Below, piece by piece: positions 18,432-27,348 of a stretch of DNA of 64,000 nt (within the stretch, counting starts at the first letter, position 1; each line of letters begins with the position of its first letter). The position numbers were made by a program, and so were the translations under genes. A model generated the notes under the pieces. The model ran no database searches. It was not told the DNA's origin and worked only from the letters and a program-made list of their open reading frames with translations. This DNA is from Chryseobacterium gambrini (GTDB lineage: Bacteria; Bacteroidota; Bacteroidia; Flavobacteriales; Weeksellaceae): the NCBI RefSeq assembly GCF_900156825.1, contig NZ_FTOV01000010.1, forward strand, positions 1 to 64,000. Direction: 5' to 3'.

Positions 18432-19535
18432 ATGGAAAATAATACTACACAAACGGCTGAACCTAAAAAGAAAAAAAGTTTAGTTTTCCCTATCATATTA
18501 GCAGTAGTTTTAATCGGCGGAGGAATCTACGGTTACAGAACCTATTCTTACGGGCAGGTTCATGAAGAAACAGACGATGCACAGATCGCGTCCAATATGG
18601 CTCCCGTAATTTCTAAAATTTCAGGATATGTAACGGAAGTAAAAGTAAAAGACAACCAGTTTGTGAAAAAAGGAGATACGCTGGTTATTCTGGACAGCAG
18701 AGATCAGAAAATGGCTTTACAGCAGGCAGAAGCAGCTTTGGCAACAGCGAAAAGCAGCATCTCTAATGCACAGGCTTCCACAACGGCAACTTCAAAAAAT
18801 ATAAATTCTTCTGAAGCCGCTGTTACTACAGCGAATGCACAGATTGAAGCCGCAAAAGTAAACGTTTGGAAAACTTCTCAGGATTTAAAAAGATATGCCA
18901 ATCTTGTGAAAGACCACTCTATTACAGAACAGCAGTATGAGCAGGCTTTGGCAGCAAAACAGTCTGCAGATAAACAGCTTCAGGTTTTAATCGATCAGAG
19001 AAACCAGATTGCACAGCAAACCAATATCGCTTCTTCTCAGACCGCAGCAAGTTCTCAGCAGATTGGAGTGGCAAATTCCGTTGCAAAACAGAGAGAAGTG
19101 GATGTAGAAAATGCGAGACTGAATTTATCTTACACGGTAATTGTAGCGCCGGAAGACGGATATGTAGGAAAAGTGCCGATTCAGGCAGGACAGTATTTAC
19201 AGGCAGGTTCACAATTGTTTTCTTTGGTTAAAAATGACCAGAAATGGGTAATTGCCAACTTCAAAGAAACCCAGATTGATAAAATGGTGGAAGGACAAAA
19301 AGTGAAAATCGAGATTGATGCTTTCCCGGACAGAGAATTTGACGGTGTGGTAAGTTCTTTCTCTCCAGCAACCGGAGCTACCTTCTCTATACTTCCTCCG
19401 GATAATGCAAGTGGTAACTTCGTAAAAGTAGTACAGAGACTTCCTGTAAAAATCGATTTTGTAAATCTGGATAAAAATGTATCCAAAAGATTAAGAACAG
19501 GAATGAATGTAAAAGCAGAAGTTTCTTTAAAATAA
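18432..19535 (+). CDS. HlyD/EmrA-family membrane fusion protein
   Basis: This is the periplasmic adaptor between an inner-membrane MFS pump and TolC. The 367-residue product has a single N-terminal membrane segment (LVFPIILAVVLIGGGIYGY). The first half of the biotinyl-lipoyl domain follows (SKISGYVTEVKVKDNQFVKKGD), then a long Ala/Gln-rich coiled-coil hairpin (residues ~95-220). The second lipoyl half is LNLSYTVIVAPEDGYVGKVP, with the beta-barrel domain after it. EmrA is the closest well-known relative. The partner emrB-like gene lies ~795 bp downstream instead of adjacent. Confidence 0.92.
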   Translation: MENNTTQTAEPKKKKSLVFPIILAVVLIGGGIYGYRTYSYGQVHEETDDAQIASNMAPVISKISGYVTEVKVKDNQFVKKGDTLVILDSRDQKMALQQAEAALATAKSSISNAQASTTATSKNINSSEAAVTTANAQIEAAKVNVWKTSQDLKRYANLVKDHSITEQQYEQALAAKQSADKQLQVLIDQRNQIAQQTNIASSQTAASSQQIGVANSVAKQREVDVENARLNLSYTVIVAPEDGYVGKVPIQAGQYLQAGSQLFSLVKNDQKWVIANFKETQIDKMVEGQKVKIEIDAFPDREFDGVVSSFSPATGATFSILPPDNASGNFVKVVQRLPVKIDFVNLDKNVSKRLRTGMNVKAEVSLK

Positions 19536-20329
19536 AAATATAAAATAAGTGAATTGTCAGCAATGCAGAAGCAGATCGGTTATGAGATGTGATGAAGTAG
19601 TAGAATTGACAATGAAAGATTGATAACTGCAATTCACTTTTTTCAAAAATATATATGATTATCTGTAATTTGTCATAATTGAAAAATCTTTGAGTTCTTT
19701 GCTGAGTGAAACGACTTTGCGAACTTAAAAACAGTTAGTATGTAAAAGAATCTTAGTGATCTTTGCGTTAAAAAGCAGTATAATTAATAACGGATTATCA
19801 AAAAAATATATAAGTGAATTGTCAATTTTTGAAGGAGAAGTCATTTTTTAATGAAATGAATTTGAAGATTGATGATGAAGCTGATGCCGGATAATGAAGA
19901 GAGATCAATGATAGATGTGGAAATGATGAAGTTGATCCATGAAGAAGGTTCCGGTGTAATGCAGAAAGATCATGAAGAGGAAACAGGAAAATGAAGACGA
20001 TAAATGAAGCGGTTGCCGGATATGAAGAAGAAAATTCATGTTGAAATGATGAAGCTGAACGATGCAGCAGAATTCCGGTTTAATGAAGACAGATCATGAA
20101 GAGGAAAATGCAGAGGTAAAAATAAGACCATGCAGAGGATGATTATTGACAATTCACTTTTTTAAAATTGAGAAATTTAGAGATTTGGAAATACTTTGAT
20201 GAAATTTTAATCAGCTAAATTTTTCTGAAACCTCATCTCATGGATGAGAGAACAAAGTTGGTTCGTAAAAACTTGTTCATATTTCCGAATCTCAAATCTC
20301 TTGATTTTTAATACAACACTAAAAAAACT
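19536..20329. repeat. Repeat-filled gap inside the efflux operon
   Basis: This 794-bp gap separates hlyD from emrB. A ~97-bp unit (19547-19643) and a ~350-bp unit (19812-20163) are each bounded by AAGTGAATTGTCA and its near complement (perfect AAGTGAATTGTCAA at 19812-19825 and complement at 20146-20159). The longer unit holds four degenerate copies of a purine-rich ~60-65-bp repeat marked by CCGG at 19887, 19951, 20016 and 20075. No ORF is credible in it. Confidence 0.7.
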
Positions 20330-21904
20330 ATGCAAGATTCATTAGTAGAATACGGAGCCCGAAGAGTAATCATTACGATTACGGCAATTCTTTGTGCTTT
20401 GCTTGAAATAGTGGATTCCACGATTGTAAACGTTGCCCTGAATGAAATGAAGGGAAATCTTGGAGCCACCCTTTCCGAAGTAGGATGGGTAATCACCGCG
20501 TATGCGATCGGAAACGTAATTATTGTTCCGATGACGAGCTGGCTTTCGCAGCAGTTCGGGAGAAGAAACTATTTTGCGGCTTCCATTATTATATTTACCG
20601 TTTTCTCCTTTTTATGCGGAAATGCAACCAACATCTGGGAGCTTGTATTTTTCCGTCTCATGCAGGGAATCGGTGGGGGAGCGCTTCTGGTAACTTCACA
20701 AACCATCATCACGGAATCTTATCCGGTGGAAAAAAGAAGTATGGCACAGGCAATTTACGGACTTGGTGTAATTATCGGTCCTACATTGGGTCCGCCGTTG
20801 GGAGGATATATTGTGGATAATTTTAGCTGGCCTTACATTTTCTATATCAATATTCCGATCGGGATTGCGGCAACCTTAATGACGCTTCAGTTTGTAAGAA
20901 GTCCGAAATATGCCGAAAAACGAAAGATTTCCGATGTAGACTGGATTGGAATTGCATTATTGGCAATTACCGTAGGTTCCTTACAGTTTATTCTGGAAAG
21001 AGGTCATGAAGAAGATTGGTTTGCCAGCGGAATGATTGTTTTCTTTACCGTAGCTGCCGTTTTAGGATTTATCCTTTTCCTATGGAGAGAACTTACCTTT
21101 AAATATCCGATTGTAGAACTCCGTGTTCTGAAAAACGGAAACTTAAGAATCGGAACCGTGATGTCCTTCGTTTTAGGATTTGGTTTGTACGGCTCAACGT
21201 TTATCGTTCCTTTGTATACCCAGAGTATCCTGGGATGGACGGCGCTTCAGTCGGGTGCTTTAATGATTCCGGCAGCTTTAACGACGGCTTTCATGATGCC
21301 GATTATCGGAAGACTGCTTTCAAAAGGAGCTAAACAGCAGATTTTGGTTTCGTTGGGATTATTTATCTTCTTTATCTACAGTTTCTGGGGATATAAAATA
21401 TTAACTCCGGATACAGGAAAAGATGCCTTCTTCTGGATGCTGATTGTAAGAGGAGCCGGATTGGGTTTACTGTTTATCCCGATCACCTCACTTTCATTAA
21501 GTACATTGAAAGGACAGGAAATCGGGCAGGGAGCTGCATTTACAGGGATGATGAGACAGCTTGGAGGTTCCTTCGGAATTGCGGCGATCACAACATTCAT
21601 TGCCAATGCGAGTCAGAAATACAGGGTGAATCTTATTTCGCACCTCGACCAGACCGATTTTGCGGTACAGCAAAGGTTACAGGCTCTGAAAGGCAGTTTT
21701 ATCGCAAAAGGAATGACTCCCGATGCCGCAATGAACGCCGCCTACAAAATGCTCGATCTTTCGGTAACGAAACAGGCAACTGTACTTTCTTACATGGATG
21801 TTTTTCTTTATCTTGGGGTAATCTTCCTTGTCTGTATTCCGTTCATCTTATTTATTAAAGAACGAAAAAGCAAAGAAAAGATTGATCTGAGTGGAGTACA
21901 TTAA
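20330..21904 (+). CDS. DHA2-family MFS drug exporter (EmrB-like)
   Basis: A 524-residue inner-membrane proton antiporter with about 14 hydrophobic segments. Early motifs are LEIVDSTIVNVALNEMKGNL and the MFS signature SWLSQQFGRRNYF. The antiporter motif C follows (GLGVIIGPTLGPPLGGYIV). The protein ends with a basic cytosolic tail. With the HlyD and TolC proteins upstream it would form a three-part pump spanning both membranes. Whether it is read from the tetR promoter across the repeat gap or from its own promoter is unclear. Confidence 0.92.
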   Translation: MQDSLVEYGARRVIITITAILCALLEIVDSTIVNVALNEMKGNLGATLSEVGWVITAYAIGNVIIVPMTSWLSQQFGRRNYFAASIIIFTVFSFLCGNATNIWELVFFRLMQGIGGGALLVTSQTIITESYPVEKRSMAQAIYGLGVIIGPTLGPPLGGYIVDNFSWPYIFYINIPIGIAATLMTLQFVRSPKYAEKRKISDVDWIGIALLAITVGSLQFILERGHEEDWFASGMIVFFTVAAVLGFILFLWRELTFKYPIVELRVLKNGNLRIGTVMSFVLGFGLYGSTFIVPLYTQSILGWTALQSGALMIPAALTTAFMMPIIGRLLSKGAKQQILVSLGLFIFFIYSFWGYKILTPDTGKDAFFWMLIVRGAGLGLLFIPITSLSLSTLKGQEIGQGAAFTGMMRQLGGSFGIAAITTFIANASQKYRVNLISHLDQTDFAVQQRLQALKGSFIAKGMTPDAAMNAAYKMLDLSVTKQATVLSYMDVFLYLGVIFLVCIPFILFIKERKSKEKIDLSGVH

Positions 21905-21940
21905 TTAAAATGCCCGAAATTTTCTAATTGAATATAATAA

Positions 21941-21968
21941 AACCGCAGAGATTTTCTGCGGTTTTTTT
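21941..21968 (+). terminator. Terminator after emrB-like gene
   Basis: AACCGCAGA and TCTGCGGTT arms followed by eight T. Confidence 0.88.
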
Positions 21969-22094
21969 TGATGGATCAATTTGATACTTACCATATTCAT
22001 GGTATTTTTTATTGCATACAGAATCTATAATTTGGCTTTAAATTCAAACGGAATCCGAAAAGTTTAGAGTAGGAAAAATTAAAATTCTATTATT

Positions 22095-22292
22095 ATGAAA
22101 AATTTAAGAAAAATTTCAAGAGAAAGCTTAAAATCCATTACAGGAGGAATAAATTCACAATCTCCAGGTGACTGGATGTGCGGACCTGGTAGAAAATATG
22201 CAAAATGTACTGATCCTGATACAGGTGCAACCTATTGGCAATGTACTTTGAATGGAGATCCAAGAATGTGTATGAGAATTATACCTGTTTAA
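22095..22292 (+). CDS. GG-leader small peptide (bacteriocin-like)
   Basis: A 65-residue peptide. The start MKNLRKISRESLKSITGG is a double-glycine leader of the ComC/bacteriocin-like type common in Chryseobacterium and relatives. Such leaders are cut after GG by a peptidase-containing ABC exporter. The 47-residue core is rich in Gly, Pro and polar residues and has four cysteines (MCGPG, AKCTD, WQCTL, RMCMR), suggesting two disulfides. A near-consensus TATAATTTG lies about 68 nt upstream. No exporter, modifying enzyme or immunity gene is adjacent. Role is unknown; secretion is inferred from the leader. Confidence 0.75.
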   Translation: MKNLRKISRESLKSITGGINSQSPGDWMCGPGRKYAKCTDPDTGATYWQCTLNGDPRMCMRIIPV

Positions 22293-22952
22293 ATAGCAAC
22301 TCTTTTTTGAAAACAATTGAATGGGCAATACTAATTGCCCTTATCTTGTATAAAAAAATCTTCTCATAAATCTGATTTTACATCCTCATAATCTGATTTA
22401 AATTTTTCTTAAGTTCAAAAAAAAGTTGCTGACAAACTGTTTTTGTAGTTCTGCTTTAAACTTTCTTGTATTATAAATTAAAATTAACCCCATTAAATCC
22501 TTTGCCCTTTCTAGCTAAACTGGTTAGTAATGCATCAGCAATCGGTACATACTCTTCTTTTAAGATTCCCATTGTATAATTATTTTAAAAATTCGGAAAA
22601 TAAATATACACTTTAATCCCTCATCTTTAGAGGTTTGTATGCTTTTAATACACTGTTTAGAAGATTATTAATACTGTTGATTATTTTTAATTTAGTATTT
22701 ACATGAAACGGTGTATTGTTTAGAATAAATTTTACTTTTTACACCATCTTTAAAGCCGAGTTGAGTATTTTTATTGCAGTATTAAACATTTTTACTAAAC
22801 TGTTGAAGATTTTTGTTGCACTGTTGAACATTTTTATCGCAGTATGGAAGATTGAGATTTGTGTCCGAAAATAAATTTTTACCGCTCCTGCCATACAGTT
22901 GTCATTACCGACGCTTATATTTGCATTTAACTATGTATAAAAAATAATAACA
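22293..22952. other. Intergenic region with small ORF remnant and 21-bp repeats
   Basis: A hairpin GGGCAAT-ACTA-ATTGCCC at 22323-22340 probably ends the peptide transcript. A 33-codon minus-strand ORF lies at 22472-22573 (starts MGILKEEYVPIADALLTSLA). Four imperfect 21-bp tandem units cover 22760-22843. No larger gene is visible. Confidence 0.5.
22323..22340 (+). terminator. Probable terminator after GG-leader peptide gene
   Basis: Perfect 7-bp stem with a 4-nt loop 30 bp past the stop; the T-run is interrupted (TTATCTT). Confidence 0.5.
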
Positions 22953-23504
22953 ATGAGTTATTGCGCGGCAATTGAAGGAATGCAGCCTGAAAGCAGGAGA
23001 GAACTGCACAAAAGATACCATGATAACCATTATGGATTTCCTATTCATGATGATAATGAGCTGTTCGGGAGACTGGTGATGGAAATCAATCAGGCAGGGC
23101 TGAGCTGGGAAACCATTCTGAAGAAAGAAGAGGGTTTCAGAAAAGCGTATGATAATTTTGATATTCAAAAGGTGGCTTCTTACGCTGAATCTGACCGGGA
23201 AAGACTGCTTAACGATCCTGCAATCATCAGAAATAAGCTGAAAGTAAACGCTGCCATTGAAAATGCAAAAACCATTGTAGAACTGCAGAAAGAATTTGGT
23301 TCTTTTGAAAAATGGCTGGAACATCATCATCCCAAAACGTTACCGGAATGGATGAAGCTTTTCAAAAAGACCTTCAAATTTACGGGCGGAGAAATCGTGA
23401 ATGAATTCCTGATGAGCATCGGTTATCTCAAAGGTTCCCACGCAGAAAGCTGTCCCGTGTATGATGAGGTTTTAAAACATAATCCGATGTGGAATAATAT
23501 TTAA
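22953..23504 (+). CDS. tag: DNA-3-methyladenine glycosylase I (Tag)
   Basis: Tag removes 3-methyladenine from alkylated DNA, starting base-excision repair. The 183-residue protein keeps the zinc site of the family: Cys4 near the start, His23 in RYHDNHYG, and the C-terminal His-x3-Cys pair in GSHAESC. The helix with LSWETILKKEEGFRKAYDNF carries the substrate-site Glu. Size agrees with E. coli Tag (187). The gene stands alone. Confidence 0.93.
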   Translation: MSYCAAIEGMQPESRRELHKRYHDNHYGFPIHDDNELFGRLVMEINQAGLSWETILKKEEGFRKAYDNFDIQKVASYAESDRERLLNDPAIIRNKLKVNAAIENAKTIVELQKEFGSFEKWLEHHHPKTLPEWMKLFKKTFKFTGGEIVNEFLMSIGYLKGSHAESCPVYDEVLKHNPMWNNI

Positions 23505-23565
23505 TTGATATTTGAAGAAGTATATAATAATCCTGAAAATTAATTAAAAGGATATTGCATAAAAA

Positions 23566-23693
23566 AAGCGGACTCAAAAGTGCCATTCTGAACATACACT
23601 GAAAGTTTCAAAATCTTAAATAGTTGATTTTAGAAATTCTTTGCTGCTCCCGAAATGATAAAAGTCAAATTGTTTTCACTTTTGAGACCGCTT
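23566..23693. mobile_element. MITE-like element with 17-bp terminal inverted repeats
   Basis: AAGCGGACTCAAAAGTG at 23566-23582 and its complement with one mismatch at 23677-23693 enclose 94 bp of non-coding AT-rich DNA. The whole unit is 128 bp. It could be a miniature transposable element or could act as a terminator between the convergent genes on either side. Confidence 0.5.
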
Positions 23694-23705
23694 CTTTAGG
23701 ATATT

Positions 23706-24215
23706 TTATCGAAGACTTCTTACAGTAACGTCTGGTTTTTCGCCTTGGGGTACGATGAAAATGGCATCATCGTTTATGGTATCTCCGGAATCAAAATAAT
23801 AACTTCCAATTACAGGAAGAATACTGTTCACAAATTTTCCGGATTTGTCATAAGCAGAGTAGGTTACATTAATGATCTGGGCTTTCATCTTCAGTTCAAT
23901 TTTTTTTGATGTAAGCTTGGCTCCGGTTGCATTAATGCAGTTGAGCTCTACGATTGCAGTATTGTTTACAATCTGAGGATAGGAAGAAAGCCTGATGTTA
24001 TAGGATTTATCGGAAGTGTTTTTTACAGATGCGGCAACTTTATAGCGATCAAAAGATTTTCCTCCGTTTTGTATTGTTTCTTTATTCAAAATATTAAAGG
24101 TTACGCTCATTCCATTGAGGTCAATGGTTTGTCCGTCCGTTATTTTCTGCGCTTTGGCAGTACTACAGAAAGAGATGATTACGAGAAGTAAACATAAAAA
24201 GGTTGATTTTTTCAT
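23706..24215 (-). CDS. Exported hypothetical protein
   Basis: Unrecognised. The 169-residue product has a clear signal peptide (MKKSTFLCLLLVIISFCSTAKAQ). The mature part is beta-rich (SVTFNILNKETIQ, YKVAASVKNTSDKSYNIRLS, YYFDSGDTINDDAIFIVPQG), compatible with a single Ig-like or DUF4352-type domain. It is the last of three minus-strand hypothetical genes, after a 117-bp gap. Confidence 0.6.
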   Translation of the reverse strand: MKKSTFLCLLLVIISFCSTAKAQKITDGQTIDLNGMSVTFNILNKETIQNGGKSFDRYKVAASVKNTSDKSYNIRLSSYPQIVNNTAIVELNCINATGAKLTSKKIELKMKAQIINVTYSAYDKSGKFVNSILPVIGSYYFDSGDTINDDAIFIVPQGEKPDVTVRSLR

Positions 24216-24332
24216 GAATTGATATTTTGGTGTTTGTAGTACTAAAGTTACGAAATCTGTTAGAATAATTTTCTTTCTTTCAAAGTATTGTATTAAATTT
24301 TTCCTTACGATCAGAAAAAAGCTTTTGTTTTT

Positions 24333-24743
24333 TTATACAACATCAATCTGACTTTTGATTCTTTCTGAAAGCATGGTGATGATCCTTTTATTGAAGGATT
24401 TGCTGTCCGAAAGATAAACCGTTATTTCTTCCGGAGTGAGCATTCCGATTGTCATTCCGATGAAGGTATTTTTCAGGGCACTATCTTTTTGAAGGCTTTG
24501 TTCGGTGAAATTTATTTTCTGCTCGTTTTTCAGAGAAGTAAAATCTGACATTTTTCTCATTGCATAGTCTCTGAATATCTGGATGAAAATATCATTTTGT
24601 AATTTTAAAACAGGACGCAGCACATTATTCTGAAATAGTTCTGTTTCACTGCTGTTTTCAAATGTCGGAAGGGAAAGGTTTTCTCTTAAATCTTTTTTGG
24701 TGGGCATATTCATTTCTTTAACGAAACGCAATTTAGCAATCAT
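24333..24743 (-). CDS. Hypothetical cytosolic protein
   Basis: Unrecognised, 136 residues, mainly helical, with no signal peptide or membrane segment. Starts at residues 11 or 13 (MNMPTKKDLRENL) are also possible. The stretch VYLSDSKSFNKRIITMLSERIKSQ near the end is amphipathic. It lies 17 bp after the zinc-ribbon gene at 24761-25102 on the same strand, so the pair is probably cotranscribed. Confidence 0.6.
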   Translation of the reverse strand: MIAKLRFVKEMNMPTKKDLRENLSLPTFENSSETELFQNNVLRPVLKLQNDIFIQIFRDYAMRKMSDFTSLKNEQKINFTEQSLQKDSALKNTFIGMTIGMLTPEEITVYLSDSKSFNKRIITMLSERIKSQIDVV

Positions 24744-24760
24744 TTTTGAAAAAACTTAGT

Positions 24761-25102
24761 TTATTCAGCACGCCAAGAATGTTTACAGTACCTACATTGT
24801 TTTGCATACGGCGTTCTTGCTAATTTTCCGCATTTTGGACAGTTATTGAAGAATACTTTTTCAGGCGTTTCGTTCATCATACGTTTTGCAACATTAATTT
24901 GAAATTCCTCGTAACTGTTTTTCAAAAGATTAAGAATTTGAGGATCATTACTAATCCATCCTTTTTCTTTCATCATATCTTTTATTGCTTTATTATCGGT
25001 GCTTTTAACTATGTACATCTGATGTTGCAAAGCTAATTTTTCATCATGCGTCATTAGGTTGCTGAAATATCTTATGATGTAGTTTATACTTTCCTTATCC
25101 AT
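24761..25102 (-). CDS. Small protein with C-terminal zinc ribbon
   Basis: A 113-residue protein of unknown function. The N-terminal ~85 residues are helical. The C-terminus has two CxxC knuckles, CPKCGK and CRYCKH, 14 residues apart, typical of a zinc ribbon. It is followed by a second hypothetical gene 17 bp later. The upstream region holds the AATC repeat element. Confidence 0.65.
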   Translation of the reverse strand: MDKESINYIIRYFSNLMTHDEKLALQHQMYIVKSTDNKAIKDMMKEKGWISNDPQILNLLKNSYEEFQINVAKRMMNETPEKVFFNNCPKCGKLARTPYAKQCRYCKHSWRAE

Positions 25103-25216
25103 ATTTTTTTCGTAAAAATTTATAATAACACAGAATAATTAAACTCATTTTAACTTTAACCACAAATGTAAATGATAAATTGTTTGTGATAAGATTATTA
25201 AAGCGAAAAGGGGTTC

Positions 25217-25384
<168 letters not shown>

Positions 25385-25563
25385 AAAACTCTATAGAGTT
25401 TTCTAACTTTTACTTTAAACAGCGTTAAGATTTAAAGCTCTCAAAAAAAATCGAAGCTTTTTAAGCTATTGTGAGCTTTTCATTGCATTCATGAACTAAA
25501 TTAAAATTATTTTAAGCTTTTGTGACTTTTGTGGTTAATAAAATTTTAAAGCAAACTTATTTT

Positions 25564-27150
25564 TTACCCCACCGTTTTCGTATCCTCTTCCTTCAGGATC
25601 TTTTTCTCCTTCATGGAAACCATCATTCTTTCGCATTTGTATTTTTGCCAGTCGAAATTACTCAGGAAATCCAGAGCTGCAGAAAATCCACGGTTGAAGA
25701 GCTCTTCTTTTTCTTCTCTTTGCATAAAGAAATTCAGCCAGTTGCTGGTTCCGCAGTTCACGGTCTGAATGCTGAAAAGATGGTAGAACGTATGTTTGGT
25801 GAGAAAAGTTTTGTCGTTAAAACCTTTTAAAGTATCAATAATATTGCCTGCAAAAGAGAGAGGCGATTTTAAAATTTCGGCACTGGTTTTTCCTTTTTCA
25901 GACTGAATATCGGAATCGCTGGTTAACTGTACGCCGAATAAAGGCATTCTCGGATAAAAAATATCAGTGGAGTGGAAAAGGTCGATCGGGAAATTGGAAA
26001 TACTTCCGCCATCAATAAAAACTCCGGCAGGATTGATCTCTTCCTGTTTGGTATTCATCCAGAATCTCCATGCATATTTTACGGAGTTATCATTTTTGTC
26101 GATCTGTTTCTGAAATGGTTCAAAGAAGAACGGAACCGACATGGAAGCTCTTACAAATTCAGCCGGACTGATCTTTTTAAGCTCTTCTTCCGACCAATAC
26201 AGATTTGCCATTGTGGGAAGTTCCACTTTTATTTTGGCGTTAATATCCGTTGTAATTACGATGTATTCGGATTTTAAGGAATAGAAAGGATCTTTTTTAT
26301 AATACTCGTTGTTAATGACACCGTCGTAGAATATTTTAAAACGGATTTCGTCGATATGTTCCTTGTTGTTCTGCCGGATTTCCTCAATGCTTTCTAAAGC
26401 TATATTATAATATTGTGTTTCATTGCCGTGGCGATAATTCAGGTTAAGATCTTTGCCTGTTTTTACAAACTTGTCATTCAGCGCAGCCACTGTTTTAATG
26501 TCGAAAGCATCCAGAACGTCTTTCATCTGATTCAGAAATGTATTTCCGGGATTTAATCCTGAATTGGCTTTTTTCAGATCATTATATAATTTTCTCAGAT
26601 ACAGATAAGCAATGATGATCGGAATGATGGGAACCAGAAAAAGCAGTTTGGCTCTCAGCGTTGTTTCCGAAGAAATGACAAAAGGCGCAATCACGAGAAT
26701 CAGCATAATAATTCCTGCGATAATGGAATTGATCTTCAGGAAATTTTTGTTATTCAGCATCGAATGGATGGTGGTTTTTACATACGGTTTTCCATCCATA
26801 AAGTCGGAGAAATTCCAGTTGAAGAGAATATCTTTAATCACTTCACTTTTGGCTTCTTCCTTGGTTTTACACGCGGCGATCAGCATCGTATTAATGGCTC
26901 CTGCACTCGTTCCGGCAACTTTCAGAAAACGGATCCCGAAAATTTCCAGTCCGTACAGATAACCTACCAGTGCGCTTCCCCAGACTCCGCCTCCTTCCTG
27001 CACAAATTCCACATACTGATTGCCTTCTGCATCCAGAAGATCAGAAAATTCCTTCGCCGAAATACGGTTGTGAAGCGCAGAAAGTTTTTCTTTGGATTCT
27101 TTGGAAAGAACATCTTCCTCAAGAATTTTTTGCAGCATTTCAGGTTTCAT
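25564..27150 (-). CDS. Patatin-like phospholipase with membrane segments
   Basis: A predicted serine lipid acyl hydrolase. I start at the ATG at 27150 (528 residues); 28 more codons are open upstream but look unlike protein. The oxyanion motif is EGGGVWGSALVGYLYG, the nucleophile elbow GTSAG is in LKVAGTSAGAINTML, and the catalytic Asp is in FIDGGSISNFP. Between them, two hydrophobic segments (IIAGIIMLILVIAPFVI and LLFLVPIIPIIIAYLYL) suggest an inner-membrane anchor inserted in the patatin domain. The target lipid is unknown. It stands alone and is read toward the AATC element. Confidence 0.88.
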   Translation of the reverse strand: MKPEMLQKILEEDVLSKESKEKLSALHNRISAKEFSDLLDAEGNQYVEFVQEGGGVWGSALVGYLYGLEIFGIRFLKVAGTSAGAINTMLIAACKTKEEAKSEVIKDILFNWNFSDFMDGKPYVKTTIHSMLNNKNFLKINSIIAGIIMLILVIAPFVISSETTLRAKLLFLVPIIPIIIAYLYLRKLYNDLKKANSGLNPGNTFLNQMKDVLDAFDIKTVAALNDKFVKTGKDLNLNYRHGNETQYYNIALESIEEIRQNNKEHIDEIRFKIFYDGVINNEYYKKDPFYSLKSEYIVITTDINAKIKVELPTMANLYWSEEELKKISPAEFVRASMSVPFFFEPFQKQIDKNDNSVKYAWRFWMNTKQEEINPAGVFIDGGSISNFPIDLFHSTDIFYPRMPLFGVQLTSDSDIQSEKGKTSAEILKSPLSFAGNIIDTLKGFNDKTFLTKHTFYHLFSIQTVNCGTSNWLNFFMQREEKEELFNRGFSAALDFLSNFDWQKYKCERMMVSMKEKKILKEEDTKTVG

Positions 27151-27348
27151 GGCTTTTGTTTTTTGGTTGTTTTTATTTTTTAAATGGGGTTGATAAGACC
27201 ACCCCGTCTCAATTTTCCCTGAAAATTGATCCACCCCTCCGGAGGAGGGGAATTCTCAACGTTTCATTAGTTCATTGATTCTGAATTAAAATTACAACTA
27301 TTTAAAAGATTCAGCCACAGTATTTTCACGATAATTAAAGCGGGAAAA

